A stretch of 64,000 bases of DNA from Hyaloscypha bicolor E (Eukaryota; Ascomycota; Leotiomycetes; Helotiales; Hyaloscyphaceae). The stretch spans positions 310,001 through 374,000 of the forward strand of contig NW_020194615.1 in the NCBI RefSeq assembly GCF_002865645.1. The letters run 5' to 3'. A program made the position numbers and the translations under genes. The notes beneath the pieces were generated by a model. The model was given only the letters and a program-made list of their open reading frames with translations, made no database searches and was not told the origin of the DNA. Of this stretch, positions 14,497 through 25,280 are shown piece after piece. Each line of letters starts with the position of its first letter. Positions within the stretch are counted from its first letter, which is position 1.

Positions 14497-14642
14497 GTGG
14501 TACTATCCACAGTTCTACCCGCGAGGCGTCAAAAAGCTTGATTTTGGCCAGCTCAACCCCTTATTATTTATTGGAGCCCCTGGCTTACTACCTCATTAAT
14601 TTTTTTTATCTCTTTACCAACTTTACCAATACTCCCTTGAGA

Positions 14643-15685
14643 ATGGACCCTACCTTCCAAACGCAAGTTTAATGCGAGTTCGATGGCTTACGGGCTAAAA
14701 TTACTATCTTGCGAGCTGCCCTCGCTAGTACCCAAGCTCAGTTAACGCCCAATCCATGGCAAAATCCAGTCAAAAGTCGAAGCTCCCTGACCCTGAGAAG
14801 TTCGCTAGAAGCACCTACAAATTCGATACCTGGCTTCCGTTAATTAAAGCAAAGCTAGCTATTAATGGTACGGCAATTAGAGATGCTACGGCTCAATTCT
14901 ACTACGTCTACCTGAACCTTGATTCGTCTGTCTAATCCATGGTTTTGCCATAGCTCTCTTATAGGAAGCATACTCAATCGTGGAACTACCAAACGATCCT
15001 GGATCAGCTTTTACGTGTGTACGATAATCCAAATAAGCAATCGGAAGCTGAGGACAAGCTCCATGTGCTTCGCCAAGGCAATAACTCTTTGCCGGCCTAT
15101 ATTGCCAAGTTTGAACGCACCCTGTACGAAGCGAATGGCCAAAGCTAGCCAGATATTAATAAAATTTCCAGCTTTTGCAATGGCCTCAATTCTGCGATCT
15201 GCTCTCGTTTGGCACAGCAACTTACCCTCCCGCGAACGTATAGTAATTTCCTGCGAACGGCCCAGTAGCTCTCGTCAAAAACAGCTGCTCCGCCGTATGT
15301 TACTGCTCCCAGAATTGCTAGCGACCCTATGGATATCAGCGAATTGATAATTGATGTCGTTACACCGGCAATTGGTACTCTGGAATCCTCTGAGCCAATC
15401 TCACTAGCTATACCAGCTTGTTCTACCTTAAAGGAGCTCCGCCAGCATTATTATTAAACCGGCAGGTGTATCAGATGCGGATCCCAGGATTACTTTATCA
15501 AGAACTATAGCTTGGCTCCTGCAAGTCCTGCTTCTACTAGTTCTGGTTGCAAATGGGTTACGACTACCGCAATTGACCATTATAATAATTCTGGTAGTGA
15601 TTCTAGCAATTCTGGCGAATTTGGAGGAGGGCCAACCTTGGATACGGCTTTTAACCGTGTGTGGAGGGCTGATTTTGCGGCTTAA
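14643..15685 (+). pseudogene. Retrotransposon gag polyprotein, broken
   Basis: Reading starts at ATG 14643 (MDPTFQTQV) and shifts frame near 14774. It then follows one frame to TAA at 15683-15685. Recognisable gag stretches include PDPEKFARSTYKFDTWLP, then LRQGNNSLPAYIAKFERTLY, and a C-terminal zinc knuckle reading C-x2-C-GSQDYF-x-KNY, in which the His and last Cys are both Tyr. The frame is interrupted by several stops (TAA or TAG at positions where Gln is expected), as C-to-T changes at CA would produce. The family is a fungal Gypsy/Copia-type gag; I cannot choose between them with certainty. Non-functional as it stands. Confidence 0.85.
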
Positions 15686-15792
15686 ATAGGGTCCTTTTCC
15701 TTTGTTCTATCATTTTTATTATACTCGCTTTAGCTTTCCCTTTGTTTTACTATACTGGCGCTCGGGTCGAGCTTTTTGGAGGGGGGGGGTAA

Positions 15793-16037
15793 TGTGACGG
15801 CTGGTATCACATGGTTAATACGAACGTGGTTTTAGCCAAAGGGGTTGGTTTCAGCTAAGGTTCCAAGCTATAGTTCAAACCAAGCTTGCTTCCAAAGCTC
15901 GGCGTTTTAGTAGTCTTGGCCATACCTACTTATCCACTGCCACACCTTACTCCTTCTCTCCTTAGCTTTAGATTCTGTAGGATATTGGAATCATAGATCT
16001 TTGAGCATCGTTCCATTGCTTTGTTCCTGCTGTCACA
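15793..16037 (+). repeat. 3' LTR of the gag-only element
   Basis: 245 bp, starting TGTGACGG and ending TGTCACA, preceded directly by the G-rich polypurine tract at about 15775-15790 and followed by the TCGGG duplication. It is the less mutated of the two LTRs. Confidence 0.94.
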
Positions 16038-16042
16038 TCGGG

Positions 16043-16846
16043 TGCATACATTCGTTCTTATTTCTTATTTCCCTCTCCTTAATTATCTTATCCTCGACTA
16101 AGAATATAACTTTATTAGACTAGAGGACTTTTAGTTACTCTATTGTCTAGAATATATGTGCAATCGCCTAGAGGAATCGTACGAGAACCTAGTTCGCTAT
16201 AAGGTAAGGCTTCTGGCAAGCTACATACCGGAAATACCCCCCCTATTTGAGCCTTTTCTCAAGGATTTTTTTGCAGAGCATTTAAGCCCAAGTTCGTCGT
16301 AAAGCAGGGTATAATTAAGGATTTGATAATCTCGTTGACTTATTGATTAGTGAGAAGAGAGGGTCTCCCGGTACGGGTAATGCGTGCACGTTCGGGAGCG
16401 TTACATTGCAATATCTTCTTAGTTGTCGACCGCACGAGCCCATATCGCGTTATAAGAACTTAACTAGTACCTTAGCAAAGCCATAGAGCTGGCGTATGGC
16501 CTCCTTGTATCTGGTCTCAATTTCCTGCCCTAGAAGGTGATTAAATTTGAGTGGTAGGGTAGTGGGAGGCGTTAAACTAATAATGGCGCGCTCGCTAAAA
16601 ACACGGACTTTGGTCCGTAGGCTCGTTATTAAGATACAGCACAATCGAGCTTATATTCTTCATTTGGTGGCAAGGACAAAATCAAGACTATGAGATTAAG
16701 CAAGTCACCCAAGTTGCACCCAAACGCGACCGAGAATTTGGTCCGTGCCTCATACTGTCACCTCGCGTAGAAGGATCTGATGTAGCCTGGCACAAACCTG
16801 TCATTGTAGTTCAAGCCCTAGTTAGGCACGTCAGTTATTGTAAGAT
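16043..16846. other. Segment without a recognised gene
   Basis: GC is near normal. An open minus frame at 16450-16644 (contains EIETRYKEAIRQLYGFAKVLVKFL in part) may be the tail of an old gene, but no family is recognisable. Nothing else is seen. Confidence 0.3.
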
Positions 16847-19194
16847 TTATGGCTCATGGAGATGGAGTATAACTGGTAGGTTTGGGGCTCTACCTTGAAG
16901 GCTCGATTGGCTCTGCAATGTCTTCGCCTTCTCTTTCATCTCTTCAACCTCTGAGATCCAACCTTGAATCTGACCGATGTATTCGTTACGGGAAACAAGA
17001 TCTCCTCCGTTGGTCAGAGTCAACTTCTCAATTGTTTCCTGAAAATGAAGAATTGCGTCGTCGTAGCGTCCCTGTCCTGCATAGCAAAACCCGAGATCCT
17101 CGCAGTCATGCTTTGACCATATGTGTTCAATCCCCCACAGTTTCACTGCCATAACCTGGGACTTCTCCGCAAATTTACCTCTTCCTGTTCTTGACCATTT
17201 TTCACTAAGAGGTCTGCAAGCTCCTCCATCGCGTTGTGTATGTGAACATCTGGATAATCAGGTGCATGGCGTACAATGGCTCGAAGGGTTTGTTCGCTTT
17301 CGACGAGCCGCCCCTGATATCTTAACACCATAGCCTTCTCATAAAAGAACTCCCAGCTTAAAGGATTTTCGACTCGTAGCAGATCCTTGAAACATCTTTC
17401 TCCAGCGTTCAGTACACTTTTGCTGTCTTCGTATCTCCGCTGTAGGGTCAGAGTGCTTGCTAATACGGTCATTGACACCAGAGAATTTTGAACGTCTATT
17501 GTGGTTCGATCTAGATAGCCGGAGAGTTCGCTATCTAGTTGTACCCGAATATAGAGAATCGTCTCGGCCTCGCGATCTTGACCGCATGATGTCAGTGCTA
17601 TTCCTAGGCCTAGCAAGAAATACAGGGTATCTCTATTCCTTGGCCCAAACTGAAGGAGACAAATCTGAAGAAGTTCCCGGTAGATCGAGAGTTCCGCCAC
17701 ATGGTCTCCGCCAATTGTCGCAGTTTTGCTAATGCAGCTCTCGATTTTAAGGCGAGTTCATGGTCTGGACTAACGAGTTCCATTATCTTGTTATGCACAC
17801 CCTGATGGAGACTTAGAGATTTTTGGAGTCTGTGTTGCCGCCGAAGGCTGGCGACCACTTGCAAGCACGCATATAATATTTTGAAGGGGTGGTATCCTGG
17901 TATCTCCGAACTGGAAGTAATTACCCGGCGCCACCAGGTTTCCGCTAGACGATGCTGATTCAGCTCGTAGTGCCTCCAAGCTAAGATTTCCATATCTTCA
18001 ACTAGATCAATAATCTCTAATCGCTCCATACTTTTCGACGCTTTGAACTTTCTCTTACATTCGAGTTCCTTCGTTTTCAGAGAATAGTTAGAGACTAGGT
18101 GACTAGTATCTGGAGGTTTGAAAAGTCTCCTTTTAGGTGCCCCTTGGGGAAAGGGAGAGACTTCATCTAGTGGTCCTGGCATCCGAAGTTGGCTCTGGTT
18201 GGAGAAATAGGTAGACAGGGTAGCGATGCCGAAAGAGACTGAATTAGAACCCAGTGTGGATGGTGGCTGTTGGTTCTGAACTTTGCCGCATACAATGGCA
18301 CTGCAAGCATGGTATGGATCCATCAAGTCGTAGTCGTCTTCGCTTGCTTCTGAGTACGTTTGTAATAAATCGAGGGCTGGAATATCTTCACACAGGTCTA
18401 GCGTGTAGGCTCCTATTAGTCCGGTTAGGCTAGGAGACCCGACAATGTCGACCGCAAGCCAAGGATTAAAAGTCGATATTTGGTCAGTGGGCATTGATCC
18501 TAACGGCTCTCCAGGGCGGGGTAGATCCTTCGGAGTATTGTCCTGGTTGCAAAGCTCCATCTCCGAGGGCAGTGAGCCGGCACTGAGCTTCGGCGTCCCA
18601 TCCGACATCCCTAACGCTTCCTGTTAGCAGGTCGAACTTAGCCGTATGCTTGGAGTGTTGCTGTACCGGAGTATTCAGGTCCCTTCCGGGAACTGCCACC
18701 ACCAATTCCGTCCCTCTTCCTCCATCGCTCAATCTTAGCCTTATCCAGCCTTCGACCGCGAAGCATCGTTGCCTGAAAGTCAACCGCACGTGCCGTAGTA
18801 CCGAGCCTCTCTAGAATCGCTCGTCTTTCATCCCGTTTGACGTTCTTCTCGAATCCCCACTCTGAGATCCACCGCTTGAATGGCTTCGTCCTGCATCACA
18901 TATTAGCTTTGTTTGTCAAGACTAACAAGGCATGTCTTACGTTGGATAGAAGTCGTGATGTTCAGCCAAATATTCTACGACTTTGGTGAGAGTTTGACCC
19001 TCCTTGACGTAAAGCTGTTCGATAATAGACTTGAGCGCAAGCCACTGCTCTTTTGGGTATCTCTCTCGTCTTTGATTCATCTCGGGCAGCCTTGTCGGCT
19101 CTGGGAGAATTGTCAAGCCCTTTTCATCTTGTGGAGCAACGGCGGTTGCGAACGAGGCTGTGCCCCAAACGAGTCCTGAAAAGCTACCTTCCAT
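16847..19194 (-). pseudogene. Clr5-domain and TPR-type regulatory protein, apparently frameshifted
   Basis: Exon 1 (19194-18941) starts at MEGSFSG and carries the start of a Clr5 domain (ERYPKEQWLALKSIIEQLY). A 50-bp intron (18891-18940) interrupts the domain, which ends KPFKRWISEWGFEKN in exon 2 (18890-18667). A 56-bp intron (18611-18666, with CTAAC) leads into a long exon of TPR-like helices with YRELLQICLLQFGPRNRDTL and CYAGQGRYDDAILHFQETIE. The frame changes twice in the same direction, near 17700 and near 17165, and no acceptable intron explains either change. This family is common in Pezizomycotina; the Clr5 domain was first described in a fission yeast silencing factor, and the cellular role of these fungal proteins is mostly unknown. 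Either a decaying gene or two sequence errors. Confidence 0.7.
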
Positions 19195-19465
19195 TGCGCT
19201 GGAGTCGATGTTGTGTTGAGCGTGCTGGTTCACGAGCAAGAGCGTCTTTATCGGGGTCCAGTCCGGGATCTTATGATGTTCAGGTCGGACGGCCTCAGGA
19301 TAATGGCGGCCCTTTAGCGATTGGGCAGCGACGAAAGTTCCATGCTGCAACGCCAAAAAAAAAAAAAAAGAAGGGGCGCGGGGGAGAGGCTGCATGAGTA
19401 AGCTGAGATGGATGCCACACCTACAAAAGTCCTGGCAAGCAGCGTACGAAGACAAGCGGCATTAA

Positions 19466-20911
19466 GGGCCCGTCCTGCCACCGCCATACACCATTCAGGT
19501 GTTTTTATCAGAGATTTGTGGGGCATGCGGCCGCTTTTTTTTACTACGCAGAGTCTTCTGCCCAGTTTCCATTTCAAGTTGTTTTCAGGGCCTTCGGGCT
19601 TTAAAAACTATATTAGGCTTAAAAGTATTGCGCATTTATTAATTCTTTGAATTTTGTTTAAGAGTTAGCTTATAAGAGACTATAGAGCAATTAATTAGTA
19701 AGAAAGAAATCGATATTCATATAGTTATTTCTAGGCCTTCAATGCCCTAGAGTTATAGGGCATATGAGCTACATGCTGGGCGTGCCAGGCATATAGGAGG
19801 GCATATGGGCCTATACCCTGGTCAAAAGCTAATCCGGACCCAGTATAGGCAATAGTCCAACCTTAGTCTAGTCGGACCGCAGTTTGACTGGACTAGTACA
19901 GTCTTAGGGGATTATAGTCCAGTCTATTTTACTTGATTCGGACTGTGGTTTGGAGCCCGGACTGTGGTCCGGACCGTAGTTTGATCTCAGTCTTAAGGGG
20001 GCAGGCTCGCTTAATTTGTAAGAGAATTACCCTTAGTGTTATATTTATTAAAACACTCAATTATTAACCAAATAAAATAATTTTTAATTCAAAAGATAGC
20101 CTAGACTTAGGGCTTTAAAGTGAATTACTCTATTTAATTTTATATTGGGTGGTTATAATTTTACTATAAAATATTAGGTAATAAAGTTCTGGTAATAATT
20201 CACTAGTACTTCACGGAAAAGAGCAAGCGAAATCGCTACGCCCACACTTACTTCTTGAAAAACTCTTCTCTTTTCTCCATATTACAATCGAATTCGAATA
20301 TAATAATGCCTCTCAAGTCCTAATTTAAGCAAGCTAGCATTAGATATACTCTCTATTCCTGCAATATTAGCTAACTTTAAATAACTCTTCTCAAGTACTA
20401 AGCTACAAATTACGGAACTTCGAAATAGGCTAGGCATGAATATAATTGAGGCATTTAAGTATTTGAAGTCGTAATATAAGATAAAGGGCTAAGAAGGGCA
20501 AATTCAAGTATTTGGAGGATATTTGAAGGAGGTATTTAGGGAGGAAATAAAGAAAATGGGGGTAGATTATGTATGAACTAGATTAACTGCGGTTTATACT
20601 ACGGTCTGGTTGATTTTAGTATAGTCTAGTCTAGTCCTGAATAACCTTAGTTTAGTCTATCCAATTCAGACTATAGTTTGAGAAAAAATTTATAGACTAT
20701 AGTCTGAGACTGCAGTCTAGACTATTAACTATACTGTCCAGACCAGCTTCTAAAATCATACAAAAAAGGCGATTTATATGGTAGTCCCATATTATTTCAA
20801 ATGGAGCCTTTATATGTGGGGCCTGCCGTGGCCGTGGGAATAGTAATGGTCAAAGCTTAAGACTGGCATATGGTGTATGTGAACGGTGTATGGTGGTGGC
20901 AGGACGGGCCC
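19466..20911. mobile_element. Non-autonomous DNA transposon, PIF/Harbinger-like
   Basis: The left end (GGGCCCGTCCTGCCACCG...) and the reverse complement of the right end match over about 33 bases with only a few purine transitions. The element is flanked by TAA on both sides (19463-19465 and 20912-20914). GGG/GGC-type termini with a 3-bp TAA duplication fit the PIF/Harbinger superfamily. The 1446-bp interior has no transposase frame. Near each end are dense clusters of short motifs such as AGTCTAGTC and GGACTGTGG (19850-20000 and 20580-20760), which look like subterminal repeats. A related end lies at 22287. Confidence 0.78.
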
Positions 20912-21337
20912 TAAAATTCGTCCAATTTGCTAAGCGAGGGCGGGCTCAATCTTGACTCTTATTATACAGAAATTCTCGTAATTCCATATTATATTTAATC
21001 GTCGAGAAAATCCTAAAAAAGTTAGATCTGCTTCTTTTCTATCCCACAAAGCTATTTTTTAAAGAGTTTTAAACAGTGTATCGAGATTTGGTGCGATTTC
21101 TCTAAACGTAGCGATTTTGGTGTTCCTCTCGTTTTGGCGGATGGACGAATTTTAATGCCACCCGCCTTTCGTAATTCCACTGATCAGTCTGATCAGTAAT
21201 AGGTTGAGGTGCTGAGTGGGAGGAATGTCTCATGGAGGAACTTTTGATGTGGAAAAAAGGCTCAGAGTTCGACCCTCAGCCATGTTGTCATACGTGAGAT
21301 TCTTCGATGGGAGACTAGGCTGCGTCAAAAGTGCCTT

Positions 21338-21777
21338 ACGAGCCTGTCAAGATAAGTCTGTGCGCTTCAGGCTGTCGGGCACACTTCACCCCGCCCACAC
21401 TCACTAATTTCATCAATTATGGCTCCCACTACTCTACCACTCGATTTCAAGCACGAAGCACGGTATTATATGAATGCCACACCCGTCTACAAGCCCTCAT
21501 ATAAACCCAATTGAGAAGTGTTGGCGGCGAATCAAGCAGGCATTATATAGGCGAAAGCGCGAACGAGGCTGAAATCGAAGCGGCTATGCTAGAAGAATGG
21601 GCTGCAATACCACAAGATTGGATTAATGAGCTGGTTTTAAAGCAGGAGCACTGGGTTTATATACTTATGGATTGCCATGAGTAATTAACTCCTAATTAAA
21701 TTATAGTTTACGATGCACTAGAGACATGAAGCGTGCCTGACAGCCTGAAGCGCACAGACTTATCTTGGCAGGCTCGT
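21338..21777 (+). mobile_element. Tc1/mariner remnant with about 51-bp inverted ends
   Basis: Positions 21338-21388 and 21727-21777 are inverted copies (ACGAGCCTG(T/C)CAAGATAAG onward) differing at only a few transitions. Between them a plus-strand remnant of the DDE transposase C-terminus is visible: NPIEKCWRRIKQALYRR, then after a frame change EEWAAIPQDWINELVLKQEHW, ending at TAA near 21685. These match the C-terminal end of fungal DD34D transposases. The element is internally deleted (440 bp) and cannot move by itself. A perfect TA duplication is not visible; outer flanks read TT and TA. Confidence 0.8.
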
Positions 21778-22480
21778 TACATAGAATTGCTAAGCCGCTT
21801 GGCAACCCCAGCAGCGCCAGCTCCACTCACATTCGATAAGAGTATAGGAAGGAAGGCGTGATGGTTGCACGACAAAGTACAACTGCAGCGTAAGGTTTCG
21901 CATTCGTCGCTCATGGCGAATATTCTCATAGGCTGCCGTCTCCAAGTCGACGCCGCATCATCTCTACTGCAAACGGTTGGGTTGGGTTGGGTTGCAAAGT
22001 TGAGGACCTACCCCGACAGTGACCTTCCGGCAATTTGGCTTGTCAAGGCTATCATCCTGTCAGAACTGTCACGCTGTCGACGGATAACTCCTCCGAGCAA
22101 TGGGAGATGGCACCACTCCATCAATCTCTCTCATCCCCCGACCAACCCCTAGCACCCTTGTGTCCCTGGCAGGTCTCGATTCAGTCACCGACGATAGGGC
22201 ATTGAACAGTTGGAGAAATGAGCTTCAAGCTCAGTTGCTACAAACCACACACGAGACCTCGTTGAATAAGACAGTTACTGGAATTAGGGCCCGTCCTCTC
22301 CACCTGAGCTCAGGCCCATACAATCTTCCCATACACCACCATTTGAAAGGCCCATTTGATTATCTCTATAGTCGTATAATGCAATTCAATCGGCGTTCTC
22401 TTAATCGCGTTTCAATGAGCAGTGAGCTCACGGTCTTATATATTGGCCTCAATTCTAAGGTTTGGCACTGAGCCGAAACC
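21778..22480. other. GC-normal segment without a confirmed gene
   Basis: Open plus frames at 21865-22152 and 22100-22471 overlap; a run like PTPSTLVSLAGLDSVTDD could be a leftover exon that ends at the inverted transposon end at 22287. No domain is recognised. Confidence 0.25.
22287..22340 (+). repeat. Isolated Harbinger-like inverted end
   Basis: Starts TTA then GGGCCCGTCCT, the same terminal bases as 19466, followed by a partly similar stretch with CATACACCACCATTTGAAAG. No matching right end with the same orientation is visible downstream, where RIP-like AT sequence begins about 150 bases later. Probably a truncated or decayed second copy. Confidence 0.5.
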
Positions 22481-24021
22481 TTGTAATAGCTTATAAGTAC
22501 TATACAAGTATATTAAAAGCTTTAATATTAAGCAAATAAAACCTGAAGTATTAATATTTCTTTCTTTTTTATATATAAAAGCACTTCTTGATATAAAAAT
22601 TATAATAATATTACTAATTAAAATTATATAATATATTTAGTAATTATTAAAAATATATTATTTTTATAAAGTATTAGAGGTTATTATAATTAATAATAAC
22701 TTTAATTATAAACTTAAAACTTTTAAAGTAATAATAATATTAATATTTAAAAGCTTTAATAATTATAAGTAATTTTTTATTATTATAATAAGATAAGTAT
22801 TATAATAGTAATAAAGAAATTAAATTAAGCTAAATATTAAAATGACAAGTTATATAGTATTATATAAACTAGCGAGATTATAGCTTTATAAGAGTCTGGG
22901 ATTTCTCTTTTTCTTTTTCTTTTCTTAATTAATATAATTAAGTTTTTTCTCTTATTTTTCTTCTTATTATATTATTTCCTTATTAGATTATATTAAATTA
23001 AGGAATATATTTTAATAAATTGTAAACCTTTAAGTTACTTAAATATTTAAAGAAACTATATATTAAATATTTTATTTATATAATATAAAGGTATTATATA
23101 ATTAATATAAAGAAAAACACGATTTTTATTATAAAGCTTTATAAAAGAACTCGAGTAAATATTATAATATTTAATATAAAAGAAAATAGAAATAAGATTA
23201 ATAAAGTAATAAAGGAAATAGTAAAGTTAAAGCTTGAGAAGAATTTCGAGAAGCTTAAAAAGAAGTTTATTTAATATAATAAAAATAAAGTTATTATTTT
23301 ATATTATATTATCTAATTAATTTTTAATAAAAATATTACTAAAAATAATAAAATAATTTATATTAAAGTAATATAATAATTCCTTAAAATAAAATATTAT
23401 TAATTTTTAATAAAGATATTACTAAAAATAATAAAATAATTTATATTAAAGTAATATAATAATTCTTTAAAATAAAATATTATTAATTTTCTTTAATTAA
23501 AGTTATAATAATAATTTAAAAGATTTAAAGCTTTAAATATATAAAAGAAAAAAAAGTTTATTTTAAATAAGTTAAAATAAAGAAATATTATTATAAATTT
23601 AGTCTTATAAATTCTATAGTAAAGAATATATATTTCGACTTTATACTATTTATAATATTTAATATAAAGTAATTATTAATAAATTTTATATAATAATAAT
23701 ATATAATATTAGTAAAAAGATTAAGATTTTAATAAATAAGGAAAATAGCTTTAAAATATATATTATATTAAAAAGTACTTTTATTACTTATAATATTTAT
23801 AATTATTTCCCTTAATATTATATATAAAACTATTAAAGCTAATTAAAAAAAGTTATTATTTTATTTAAATAATTAAGAAAGCTATTACTAAAGCTATTTA
23901 AAAAGACTAAGGCTCTAGTAATTATTAATAATTTTAAACAAGATATTACATTTATTAAAAAGTTTAATTTTAAGACAAATATTAAAATTAAAATTATTTT
24001 ACTTTTTTAAAATAATTATTA
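22481..24021. other. AT-rich RIP-like block, left of the Copia element
   Basis: Nearly pure A/T, no gene visible. It contains an 83-bp tandem duplication at 23316-23481. Confidence 0.75.
23316..23481. repeat. 83-bp tandem duplication
   Basis: A unit beginning ATTAATTTTTAATAAA and containing ATTACTAAAAATAATAAAA occurs twice in direct succession with only a couple of differences (A/G and C/T). Confidence 0.9.
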
Positions 24022-24293
24022 GTTTACCAGGAATATATAGTACTATTATATAATTATGGAATACTATTTGCGTAAGTTAGTAAAGTTATTATTCAGAAGT
24101 AAAAATTATAGTATTATAATATTAATATGCGGTCCCTAAATCTGTTAAGCCTAATAGGAACTAGCTACTAGTCGAGTTACTAATATAATACGAGGTTATA
24201 TAATTATTACTTATATCTTATTACCTCTGGTTACCTCTATATTATATAACTATAGTATATAACTATTAATAACTATAGCTATACTAATACTAG
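24022..24293 (-). repeat. LTR (left copy; element 3' side)
   Basis: Shares ordered landmarks with 30221-30519 and with the decayed copy at 10703-10980. Less AT-shifted than the 10.7 kb copy. Borders approximate. Confidence 0.65.
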
Positions 24294-24839
24294 AACCTCT
24301 CTAAAAACGCGAAAAACAGAAAAATAGTACTTTTCTCTAATTATATATAAATTCCCTAATCCGGCCTAGTATTAGATCTCTCAAATACTTTATATATTTA
24401 TATTATTTTTAAGGTTTTAGTTATATACTAAAGGCTATAGCCTTTTATATATAACTTTCCTTCCTATAATATCCTTTTATCCTATATACCCATATTCCCT
24501 AATCCGGCCTAGTACCAGATACTTAGATACTAGATACCCAGATACTAAATACCCAGATACCAGATACTAAAGGAATCTTTATATATATCCTCTTATCTCA
24601 TATATTTATTTCTTTATATCTAATTATATTATATTTGTATTAATAAGGTATTTGAGGGTATTTATTAGCTTTAATTTCGTTATAAAGTTAGTAGGATTTA
24701 ATTCTCTCTTAATTTACTTGACTTCTATAATCTCTTATTATTTATATACCTAATAAAGGTATATTATATTAATTATTAGGTATTTCTCTCGAGTAATACC
24801 TAATTTAATAAGGCATTTATATAATAACTTTAAATCTAT

Positions 24840-25280
24840 ATAAATAACTAGTAGTAGTTCTATTTCTAGTATTCTATTAATTATAGATTTAATTAAAGCA
24901 CCTATATTAAAACTATAAGTTATATTATAAAGTTCCGAAACTAGAATACTTCTAGTAATTCTCTTATATTTAGTAGAGAACTAGTAAATAATATTAGTAT
25001 TTCTAGTTCTATTTACTAGAACTAGGATATATTTAATTTAGGAAAAGAGATCTTTATTATTTATAAATAAAGTATTTATAAAAATAATTAAATATAAGAA
25101 TTCCTTTACTAGCTTTATAAATCTTAGTTCTCTAGTAATATTCTCAATTTGCTATTAAATGTACTTATTAAATGCCTTTATATTAGTTTCCGAGGGTTTA
25201 ATAGCTTAAGTAATAATTAATAGGTTATATAAAGCTTCTGGTTAATAGACTAATATAATATATATTCTACTAGTATATTA
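24840..25280 (-). pseudogene. Copia reverse transcriptase/RNase H remnant
   Basis: On the minus strand one frame keeps RNase H landmarks of fungal Copia elements: a short stretch with INNKDLFS, then NTNIIY, TKYKRITRSILVSELYNI and SIINRILEIEL. Stops replace Gln and Trp at several places. Upstream the end of the RT domain (NILPNILVEYILY and similar) is only faintly readable. Catalytic Asp residues are mostly altered. Not functional. Confidence 0.72.

Larger units (their letters stand above)
14136..16037 (+). mobile_element. Gag-only (non-autonomous) LTR retrotransposon, complete with target duplication
   Basis: Two 245-bp LTRs (14136-14380 and 15793-16037) flank 1412 bp. The element is bordered by TCGGG on both sides (14131-14135 and 16038-16042), a 5-bp target duplication. 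A purine run with ten consecutive G lies just before the 3' LTR and serves as polypurine tract. The internal region encodes only a broken gag; there is no sign of protease, reverse transcriptase or integrase, so it would depend on another element. The 5' LTR differs from the 3' LTR mostly by G-to-A and C-to-T transitions, as expected from RIP. A related solo LTR is at 3179-3394. Confidence 0.93.

Noticed and set aside
14421..14672. 83-codon open frame with a long leucine run
   Set aside because: The leucines come from a TTA/TTATTA repeat in the leader of the gag-only element; only its last residues (from ATG 14643) belong to gag.
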